A stretch of 40,814 nt of DNA from Vibrio salilacus (lineage in GTDB: Bacteria > Pseudomonadota > Gammaproteobacteria > Enterobacterales > Vibrionaceae), in the NCBI RefSeq assembly GCF_002811245.1, contig NZ_NIVQ01000023.1, positions 1 through 40,814 of the forward strand. The letters run 5' to 3'. The notes below the pieces were generated by a model that worked only from the letters and a program-made list of their open reading frames with translations, made no database searches and was not told the origin of the DNA. Both the position numbers and the translations under genes were made by a program. Position 1 is the first letter of the stretch. Each line of letters begins with the position of its first letter. This document shows, piece after piece, positions 34,788 to 40,814 of this stretch.

Positions 34788-35789
34788 TTATTGTTCACTT
34801 AATGGCTTATTGAGAGAATCACTTTTCTCTCCTCTTTGTGAAAGCTGCTGCTCAAGCTTTTGGTTTCTGGTGTTCAGATCGGTTATCGTCTCTTGAGACT
34901 GACGTAAACTGTTTTCCAATAATTTATTGTTAACTGAAAGCGCTTGATGCTCAGCTTGTACCTTTCGAAGAAGTTTGTCTGATTCCGCAAGTGCTGTTTG
35001 TGTTGACTTGAGATCAGCCAGTGTTTCGTTCAGTTTCTGGGCTGTATGTTCATAACGTTCTACTTGTTCTGACAGTTTCGACTCATATTTTTTTGCTTCA
35101 TTACGTGAATATTCAAGCTGTACCGTTTGCGCAGCAAAACCTTTCTCAATTTTTGCTAAGCTAGCCTTTAGCTCATTGATAGTCTCATGATGACTGTCTA
35201 GCTTTTCCGTTGTATGTTTTAGAGAGTTTGTAAGCTGGTTGTTCGTCTTGATTAGATCAGATTGCTGATGCCTAGACTCCATAAGCAATTCGTCTATGTG
35301 TTCAATTTTTTCTTCGAGTGATTCATTCAGTTCGATTTGCTTTAATAGTCGAACTTCCATTTCAGCACACGTATTTTCTGCCATAGCTTGAGCTTTGATT
35401 GCTAAGTCAGTTTTTGTATCGAATTCGTGAATACGAGCATTCATCAAGTTTTCATAATGTTGATGAACTTGGCAATTTAAGGATGTGGTAATGCGCTGAA
35501 TTATCTTGCAAATTTCTTGCTCAGACTGGGCTAGTAGATTTTGAACCTCAATGGGTAATTCATAAGAAGCGATTACAGAATTTTCTGTAGCAGCAGTATT
35601 TTGCTCTTTACGCGTCGTATCAATTTCACCAGAGTCGATTAGTCGTTCCAAATCTCGCTTGATAGTTGATAATTTTCCGCGCCCCAACTGTTCTTTGATA
35701 CGCCACGTGGATACTTCATCTCCTTGGCTTAAAATTTCTTGCACTATTTTAATAAGATCTTGATCTGTATAAGATTTAGGCCTAGCCAT
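34788..35789 (-). CDS. KfrA-like DNA-binding coiled-coil protein
   Basis: 333 residues from ATG 35789 (MARPKSYTDQDLIKIV); the frame extends ten residues further with ITIIMVM-type junk. The N-terminal ~80 residues (TWRIKEQLGRGKLSTIKRDLERLI) form the KfrA-type helix-turn-helix. From ~90 to the end is one long coiled coil rich in Gln, Leu, Lys and Glu. Plasmid KfrA proteins repress their own promoter and aid partition, and relatives occur on integrative elements. A cluster of AAGTTAGTAAG-type repeats lies just upstream (35828-35860), a likely operator. It follows the relaxase gene on the same strand. Confidence 0.85.
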   Translation of the reverse strand: MARPKSYTDQDLIKIVQEILSQGDEVSTWRIKEQLGRGKLSTIKRDLERLIDSGEIDTTRKEQNTAATENSVIASYELPIEVQNLLAQSEQEICKIIQRITTSLNCQVHQHYENLMNARIHEFDTKTDLAIKAQAMAENTCAEMEVRLLKQIELNESLEEKIEHIDELLMESRHQQSDLIKTNNQLTNSLKHTTEKLDSHHETINELKASLAKIEKGFAAQTVQLEYSRNEAKKYESKLSEQVERYEHTAQKLNETLADLKSTQTALAESDKLLRKVQAEHQALSVNNKLLENSLRQSQETITDLNTRNQKLEQQLSQRGEKSDSLNKPLSEQ

Positions 35790-35827
35790 TATCATCACCA
35801 TTATTATTGTTATTATCAAGGTTTGTT

Positions 35828-35860
35828 AAGTAAGTAACTTACTTACTAACTTACTAACTT
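35828..35860 (-). repeat. Short iterated/palindromic operator upstream of the KfrA-like gene
   Basis: A 17-bp palindrome AAGTAAGT-A-ACTTACTT (35828-35844) runs into further ACTTACTA and ACTTTACTT copies up to ~35865, overlapping the end of the relaxase gene. Such iterons are expected as KfrA autoregulatory or partition sites. Confidence 0.65.
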
Positions 35861-37377
35861 TACTTATCGAGTTGCTGTGTTTCACGATCAGCCATTTTGT
35901 TTGGTTCCAAATCGACGGATTTCAACAGTATTTTGGCTCTTGTTTGCATGTGTGGCGGGAGCATGAGCATTTCTTTCATTGTCGTATCTAAAAAGGATTC
36001 CACCATCTTTTGTTGCCCTGATTGCTGGGCTTTTAACCCGAGGAATACCTGCTGACAGAATCTGCTAAGAGGTTCAATAATTCCATCCTTCAACGAGTCT
36101 AAAACTCGTTCAAGTTTGCGTCTCTCAGTTCGAAGTTCAGTTATTGTTTGATGTTGAATCGTTAACTCTTGGTCATTTTGCTCTTTTTGATCTTCTTGCA
36201 TCATCAATTCACCTTGCACGATGCTTTGCTGCATGATGGTTTCGTCTAATAACTGTTTTTGTATTTGTGTCTGCTGCTCAAGCTCAGTCAGTTTGGCTTG
36301 TTGAGCTTCAATTAAGCGGTTCTGAAAGTTATACGTTCTCTCTTCTTTTGGGAGTTTCGACTCTCTGTTCATTTGCTTCCTCTGCTGAGAGCGGCGCTCA
36401 CTTTCAGGAGCCAGCTCCGCATGAAGGCCTTTACAATGAAATAAATGCTTGTTAGCAAAATCAAAAACTAGTCGTTGGAAGTATTCGCCAAACTGCTTGT
36501 TTTGAGATCTGTTTAGTTTTCCGCCTTTAGGAAGCAATTCGATTTTTGGATGTCGGTCTTGGATATAACTGTTCACCACAGCAATCTGTGCTTTCAGTAG
36601 ATCAAACTCGCCAGTCACTGAGTTTTGCGCTGAAAGAAAGTAATGTGTATGTGCTCCCGTATCTTCATCTACTAATCTTTCATCGTCGTGGGCGACAACA
36701 AAAAAAATCGGATACTCTGGAAAGTGATGCTTCAAGAAAAACTCAGTAAAGTGAATATACTCTTCCGTGGTGATTAATTTATTGCTCACCCCCCATTTTG
36801 CTGGAATTTTAAAAATTCCTTCTTGTACATACAGGTTATTGGCATTTGGAAAGGAAACCAGCTGATTGTGTGCGTCTAGGTACTTTTCCAGCATCTTGAT
36901 ACGTTGCGCTTTATATGTCATCGGAAGCAGCTTAAATCGCGAAATTTTTCTGTATGAACAGCGACCTTCTGTATTTAAAATGTCATTAAGAAACTCAGCA
37001 GCTTTATCATTCCCAGCTTTTAACAAGGAAGCAATAGCCTTCTTGATTTTGTGTTTATGGCTGGTGCGTTGACTTTGTAACTTCTTATGCATATGAAGTT
37101 TTGGAGCGGGTGCCACTTGATATAGTAAGCTCCACTTTTCTTCATGCCTCCACTGGTCTAAACGGGTGATGTTCCCGTTCACATATATTTTGTTGAAAGG
37201 CAATAACTCAGGTAACCATTGTATTGAAGTTTTTGTTTCAAATGGTTCGAAATTTCCATCTTCAGTTATGCGATGAGTGATACGAAGCGAATGCCTTAAT
37301 GATGCCTCACAAGCTCTTCGGTCATCTTGTCTTGATGTATAGTTTACTCTGCTATGATAATGATGAATTGTCTTCAT
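35860..37377 (-). CDS. Candidate MOBV/Pre-like relaxase with C-terminal coiled coil
   Basis: 505 residues. H230, D231, D232 and E233, followed by H243 and H245 in GAHTHYFLS, resemble the metal-binding motif III (HxDE..PHxH) of Pre/MobV relaxases, although the spacing is longer. The N terminus begins with a His-rich stretch (MKTIHHYHSRVNYTSR) that may correspond to motif I. From ~350 to 450 there is a Gln/Glu-rich coiled coil, usual for Mob C termini. Relaxases nick oriT and start conjugative transfer. Its place between integrase and KfrA-like gene supports this. An uncharacterised replication or recombination protein remains possible. Confidence 0.6.
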   Translation of the reverse strand: MKTIHHYHSRVNYTSRQDDRRACEASLRHSLRITHRITEDGNFEPFETKTSIQWLPELLPFNKIYVNGNITRLDQWRHEEKWSLLYQVAPAPKLHMHKKLQSQRTSHKHKIKKAIASLLKAGNDKAAEFLNDILNTEGRCSYRKISRFKLLPMTYKAQRIKMLEKYLDAHNQLVSFPNANNLYVQEGIFKIPAKWGVSNKLITTEEYIHFTEFFLKHHFPEYPIFFVVAHDDERLVDEDTGAHTHYFLSAQNSVTGEFDLLKAQIAVVNSYIQDRHPKIELLPKGGKLNRSQNKQFGEYFQRLVFDFANKHLFHCKGLHAELAPESERRSQQRKQMNRESKLPKEERTYNFQNRLIEAQQAKLTELEQQTQIQKQLLDETIMQQSIVQGELMMQEDQKEQNDQELTIQHQTITELRTERRKLERVLDSLKDGIIEPLSRFCQQVFLGLKAQQSGQQKMVESFLDTTMKEMLMLPPHMQTRAKILLKSVDLEPNKMADRETQQLDK

Positions 37378-37380
37378 ACC

Positions 37381-37458
37381 CGACCTCCGAAAGGTCGAGT
37401 AAACAACTGTAATAGAAAGCCAACTGGTCGTTGTATTTGTATTGCACTTTTACAATAC
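37381..37458. other. Inverted repeats upstream of the relaxase, candidate oriT
   Basis: Two dyads lie in the 97-bp gap between relaxase start and integrase stop: CGACCT/AGGTCG (37381-37397) and GTATTG/CAATAC (37439-37458). Relaxases of mobilizable elements commonly act on inverted repeats beside their own gene. No nick consensus can be identified with confidence. Confidence 0.3.
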
Positions 37459-37474
37459 GTGTTATTAAGAGTGC

Positions 37475-38575
37475 TCATCGCGCACTCTCCATAACGCTTT
37501 CTTGTTGCTGAGGTGCTTGAAATTTTTGCGATGCATCCAATGCAAGCTTAGTTGCAAAAGGCAGCTTTACGTCACTGTCTGGTATGAGTAACCCAAAAGA
37601 GTCTTGTAAATGCCGAGCAGCTTGTAATGAACAATCAGAGGAGTCTTCACGGATCCACTTTCCGTAGTGACGATCAATCATTTTGGTGTCACTATGCCCC
37701 ATCTGCTGGGCTAACCACTCCTTGTTGATGCCAGCTGTTAGGCATTGAGATGCAAATGTGTGACGTAGCTGGCCAACTCCGCGATGTCTCACACCAGAAG
37801 CAATGAGATAGTTTTTGAAAAAACGCTCAGTGAACTCTTTAGCATCTGTGAACGGTTGATTCGTTTTAGTATTCACGAAGATGAAGTTAAGAGATTCTTG
37901 TTTTAATGTTTTATTATCGCGTTGCAAAACATTCACGGTTTTACTTCGACGTTTTCCCATGAGTTTTAGCTGTGATTTCAAAATAGAAATAGCAAGCGGG
38001 TTTAGATCGACATCGCGCACCGAATCTGTTGTTTTCGGGCATTTATAAACATCAAGTACACAAGCACGACGAACATAAAGTTTTTTGTTTTTCCAATCGA
38101 CATCGTCCCAGCACAAGGCGATAAGTTCGCTAATACGAAGACCTGTTAGGATATCCAATGCTGTTGCATTTTTTACTTGCGGGCACACATCGTTGCAATT
38201 CGATAGTCGAGCGATTTCTATCTTGGTGAAGGGATCGGGTTCTGTTTTTTCTACCAATAAGTTCTTTATGTTTTCCATGGGATTATGATCGATGGTCTGA
38301 TCCGCTAAACCTGTAGAAAAAACAAAGCGTAGGATAGTTAAGTGCTCATTAATAGTTTTATTTTTTAAGTGTGAATGCCAACCTGCAATCGTCATTCGAA
38401 GAGTACTATGCTTGATAGAACGTAAGTCATCTTTACCAAAAATTTTACGTAATCTGTTGATCCGAGGTTGTTCCCCATTTTTTGTGGATTTAACTTTGCG
38501 ATACTCGCCATCCGCAATAAAAATGTCTAGATAGTGACCGAAGCTTTGAGTGCTGCTCATTGTTTTTACTGTCAT
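37475..38575 (-). CDS. Tyrosine recombinase (phage-type integrase)
   Basis: 366 residues from ATG 38575; the longer frame to 38650 lacks a better start. The N-terminal SAM-like core-binding region (~15-105) precedes the catalytic domain. The first Arg is in LTGLRISEL (~147), then QLRHTFAS (~269-276), GHSDTKMID and the nucleophile Tyr in DRHYGKWI (~315). The first His of the HxxR box is replaced by Gly, as in the integrase subgroup ending ..QMGH..MI...YGKW. It would integrate the island into the tRNA-Ser 3' end. It is not next to the visible junction, so the other end should lie to the right. Confidence 0.93.
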   Translation of the reverse strand: MTVKTMSSTQSFGHYLDIFIADGEYRKVKSTKNGEQPRINRLRKIFGKDDLRSIKHSTLRMTIAGWHSHLKNKTINEHLTILRFVFSTGLADQTIDHNPMENIKNLLVEKTEPDPFTKIEIARLSNCNDVCPQVKNATALDILTGLRISELIALCWDDVDWKNKKLYVRRACVLDVYKCPKTTDSVRDVDLNPLAISILKSQLKLMGKRRSKTVNVLQRDNKTLKQESLNFIFVNTKTNQPFTDAKEFTERFFKNYLIASGVRHRGVGQLRHTFASQCLTAGINKEWLAQQMGHSDTKMIDRHYGKWIREDSSDCSLQAARHLQDSFGLLIPDSDVKLPFATKLALDASQKFQAPQQQESVMESAR

Positions 38576-38883
38576 AATTATTTCTCTTTTTCGATTTTTG
38601 ATTGATTCGAAATGGAAATTACGACCAAGATAAAAATTTGTCAAACGCACAAGCCACTGAAAAATAACAATAAATTATTTACTCTGACCTTGTTTATATA
38701 TAATAAGAAACAAGCGATGTTAAATTTGAGATAATTTATCAAGCGGATAAGGAGATGGAGTTTCTGGATTTACGGAAGCGAAATTTTTTTCGTAAAAATG
38801 AACTGTTTGAACAAAATTTAACCAACACCGCAAAGGTGGCTAATTGGGGATTGATAGTTCAGAGAAGTTAAAAGGTGATTTCA
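38576..38883. other. Intergenic region upstream of the integrase
   Basis: 308 AT-rich bases with no convincing gene. A small hairpin CACC-GCAAA-GGTG lies at 38826-38838. The integrase promoter must be here. I see no copy of the tRNA-Ser fragment in this interval. Confidence 0.45.
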
Positions 38884-39123
38884 TCAGCTGATGTCATCAA
38901 AAAAAACATTGACGCTGACATCAAGAACCACAGCCAGATTGTGTAAGATTTCATCCGTCACACGTATCATGCCCGTCTCAATTTTTGCCAATTTACTACG
39001 AGTCATATCGATTCCGCGTAATGTCGCAATACGCTCTACATCCTGTTGAGACAACCCTTTGCCTAAGCGGGCTTTTTTTATATTTTCACCCGTGATGTTC
39101 TTTGATTTTGTGATCGAGTTCAT
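38884..39123 (-). CDS. XRE-family transcriptional regulator
   Basis: 79 residues from ATG 39123; a longer frame to 39186 would run through the operator. The helix-turn-helix domain is at ~10-65 (ENIKKARLGKGLSQQDVERIA, then MTRSKLAKIETG and LHNLAVVLDVSV). Two strong inverted repeats sit directly upstream, so it probably represses its own promoter and possibly the divergent 206-residue membrane gene. It resembles repressors that control excision or transfer in integrative elements. Confidence 0.82.
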   Translation of the reverse strand: MNSITKSKNITGENIKKARLGKGLSQQDVERIATLRGIDMTRSKLAKIETGMIRVTDEILHNLAVVLDVSVNVFFDDIS

Positions 39124-39130
39124 GGTAGTT

Positions 39131-39202
39131 AATGCACCTATATGGGTGCATTGAACTATCTCAGATAGTACTATACCCATGTGCACCCAAATGGGTGCAC
39201 AT
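39131..39202. promoter_or_regulatory. Paired TGCACC operators between the XRE and membrane-protein genes
   Basis: AATGCACC/GGTGCATT (39131-39152, 6-bp spacer) and ATGTGCACCC/GGGTGCACAT (39179-39202, 4-bp spacer) are perfect dyads sharing a TGCACC core, about 50 bp apart centre to centre. They flank the likely promoter of the XRE gene. Confidence 0.75.
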
Positions 39203-39347
39203 GAACTTTAATAGCATTTATCAAAATGATATCCGCTTCGATATCTATCAACTAATGGATTGAGATAGTTGTGTAACAACGAGAACCCATAGGACAAGGT
39301 GTTCGTATCTATCTCATTTATTTTAGAAAAATAGTAAGTAGGTTTAA

Positions 39348-39968
39348 ATGGAACTCGCCATCAATCATTCAAAGGTAAGATCAGGAAATGGAAAAGCGAA
39401 ATACTTTGTTCGTACAGGCGAAGTCATCTCGTCTAATCTTGAATCCACAACACATACCTATTCTGATACAACCGTAACAGGTAGATCGTACATAACCAGT
39501 AGAACTAAAAAGAAAACGGTATTTTGGCTTAGATTTGAGAACGGACAGGAAAGAAAGTATGTACTCAATAGTGATGTAGATATTCTGTCAGGTCAAAAAA
39601 TAAGCTTACTGTATTTGGAAGGGAAGAAATCAACTTGCTTGGTTGGTATCGCGAATCATACCGCAGGTGAATACATTCCATACTTTAGTAGAGCAGAGTT
39701 CCGTAAAGTGTTTAAACCCAACAGAGAAAATATGACATTGCTCGCTAGCGTTGGTTTAGTGGGTAGTGTCGCCCTTTATCACTCTGAGGTCTTGAAGCAT
39801 GATCTAAACATCGCCGAATGGCTGGTCGGCGGATTCTTCTATGCCATGGGTATCTTTTTTGTGTCTGGTTTAGTGTTTCTATTTATTGCATTAATTCAAA
39901 CTATTTTAGACTTTGATTATTATTTATTTAAGAAAGAAGTTAAAAATAACTTAAATAAAATCCTTTAA
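39348..39968 (+). CDS. Membrane protein of unknown function
   Basis: 206 residues. A polar N-terminal domain (~1-125) with beta-strand patterns (SYITSRTKKKTVFWLRFENGQ; ISLLYLEGKK) precedes two transmembrane segments, ~132-147 (MTLLASVGLVGSVALY) and ~160-192 (LVGGFFYAMGIFFVSGLVFLFIAL), then a short basic tail. Family not recognised; it could be an island cargo or envelope-modifying protein. It is divergent from the XRE regulator across 224 bp that contain two operators, so control by that regulator is plausible. Confidence 0.75.
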   Translation: MELAINHSKVRSGNGKAKYFVRTGEVISSNLESTTHTYSDTTVTGRSYITSRTKKKTVFWLRFENGQERKYVLNSDVDILSGQKISLLYLEGKKSTCLVGIANHTAGEYIPYFSRAEFRKVFKPNRENMTLLASVGLVGSVALYHSEVLKHDLNIAEWLVGGFFYAMGIFFVSGLVFLFIALIQTILDFDYYLFKKEVKNNLNKIL

Positions 39969-40117
39969 TGACTTAATTAAAAGGCATTGTTATTAATGGC
40001 GTGCCTTTTAATTATTTAATTCCTCACTAAATAAAAATAATATCTTTACAAATCAATTATTACTTGGTAAATATAGACATAAGCCAATTAGGCCAAACTT
40101 AATTAAGGAAAGTTAAT

Positions 40118-40411
40118 ATGAAGAATGTAATGATTAAATTTAAGAATAGTCGTAAATCAAGTTATGTTATTGAAAGAGACATCTTAAAAGACAAAGCCGA
40201 AAAATTCCAAATTAAACACAGTAATATTTCTGATGAAGAAGCGTTGCGTAGAGCGAATCAGATGCATTCTGAACATAAAGATAAGCCTGTATATCATGTG
40301 GCGAATAATTACTCAGGAAGTGAGAAGGTTAAGAAAGAGAACCGTGTTCCAGGTTTATATGGTTGCAACCGCTATAAGTCAAAGAAACCAGAAGTATTTA
40401 ATATTTTATGA
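40118..40411 (+). CDS. Small basic protein of unknown function
   Basis: 97 residues, rich in Lys, Asn and Ser, no membrane segment. AAGGAAAG precedes the ATG closely. Blocks VIERDILKDKAEKFQIKH and NISDEEALRRANQMHSEHKDK suggest a helical protein. Family not recognised. AT-rich like the rest of the island. Confidence 0.6.
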   Translation: MKNVMIKFKNSRKSSYVIERDILKDKAEKFQIKHSNISDEEALRRANQMHSEHKDKPVYHVANNYSGSEKVKKENRVPGLYGCNRYKSKKPEVFNIL

Positions 40412-40484
40412 TTTAACGTTTCACCACCATAGTTAATTCATTATTTAAGTCTCTGGTTTATGGGGAAACTATAAGAAAAAATAA

Positions 40485-40507
40485 AACCCCAGCTTTAAAC
40501 TAGGGTT
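40485..40507. terminator. Weak hairpin between convergent genes
   Basis: AACCC-C-AG pairs with CT-A-GGGTT (one internal mismatch) around a ~7-nt loop. Flanks are A/T-rich without a long T-tract. It lies between the 97-residue gene and the convergent HsdR-like tail. Confidence 0.45.
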
Positions 40508-40546
40508 ATATTAATATAATCAACAACTAATGACGATATATAATCG

Positions 40547-40759
40547 TTAAAGGCCATTCTGCAAGATGAACTCTCTTAATAACTTGTTAAGTTCAATATT
40601 GATTTTTGGAAGCGATAAACTGTGGCCTAGTTTATCTTCTAAGTAATTTTTTGCTTTTGACTTATCGACAGTTGCTTTTAGTGCGTCAAAACGTCCGTAA
40701 TCGTTCAAATTAGCGGCTGTAATTTGCCCTGTCATAAGCTTTTTAAGTAGGGTTCCATC
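40547..40759 (-). pseudogene. C-terminal tail of a type I restriction enzyme HsdR-like subunit
   Basis: The minus-strand frame is open from codon GAT at 40759 to the stop at 40547 (70 codons) and is preceded by an in-frame TGA. It encodes LLKKLMTGQ, then YGRFDALKATVDKSKAKNYL and ends INIELNKLLREFILQNGL. KAK.Y..........NI..LLR.FI resembles the extreme C terminus of HsdR motor-endonuclease subunits. The ~1000-residue remainder is absent; sequence 40760-40814 has stops in the relevant frames. It is therefore a deletion remnant, or a frameshifted gene continuing outside the window. Family recognition is tentative. Confidence 0.5.
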
Positions 40760-40814
40760 TCAGGGTGACCGCATGAGTGTCTATATTTTCACCACATTAT
40801 TAAAACCAGCACTT

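Noticed and set aside
38650..38760. Second copy of the attachment site near the integrase
   Set aside because: Only a short TTTATCAAGC match is shared with the left junction; too short and lacking the tRNA sequence.

Overview
The window is chromosomal DNA from a Vibrio species (Gammaproteobacteria). The evidence is the LuxO/LuxU phosphorelay with a sigma-54-driven Qrr-type small RNA upstream of luxO, the uvrB-luxO-luxU-yvcK-moaABCDE order, and the metG/apbC-udk-asmA-btuR and grxD-sodB neighbourhoods known from vibrios. The genus call comes from gene content and order, not from a database search. Cas genes, the far end of the left insertion sequence and the right end of the island lie outside the window.

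Bases 1-730 are a scarred region. An IS21-family-like terminus (1-55) abuts a six-repeat type I-C-style CRISPR array (75-435). It is followed by one perfect type I-F-style repeat, one I-F-sized spacer and a decayed second repeat (491-566), and then by the last ~50 codons of a SulP-type anion transporter. No cas gene is present. A Tat-exported sulfide:quinone-oxidoreductase-like flavoprotein and a tRNA-Asn gene follow.

Bases 2493-31425 are mostly core genome: SOS-controlled uvrB; quorum sensing (qrr1, luxO, luxU); yvcK; the molybdenum-cofactor operon moaABCDE behind a Moco-type riboswitch; a small NrtS-like membrane protein; a CBS-domain protein; zntA with a MerR-family-type promoter; udp with a CRP/CytR-like control region; metG; apbC; udk; asmA; btuR; a low-molecular-weight phosphatase; an SDR-like protein that has lost its catalytic residues; a VC2046-family protein; sodB; grxD; topB; a DUF3080 lipoprotein; and a histone-deacetylase-like amidohydrolase.

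Bases 31433-40814 are an AT-rich accessory island. Its left edge carries the exact 3' end (T-arm, acceptor strand, CCA) of a tRNA-Ser gene without the rest of the tRNA, as expected at an integration junction. The island holds a tyrosine recombinase, a MOBV/Pre-like candidate relaxase with a coiled-coil tail, a KfrA-like DNA-binding coiled-coil protein, an unpaired AbiEi-type regulator, two XRE repressors each with conspicuous inverted-repeat operators, and several proteins I do not recognise. It is best read as a mobilizable integrative element. The main candidate for an undescribed system is the HipB-like repressor, the 620-residue protein and the 64-residue protein at 31676-34203. They sit where HipA or a defence cargo would be expected, but the large protein has no HipA or other motif that I recognise. 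At the right edge is what looks like the tail of a type I restriction HsdR subunit.
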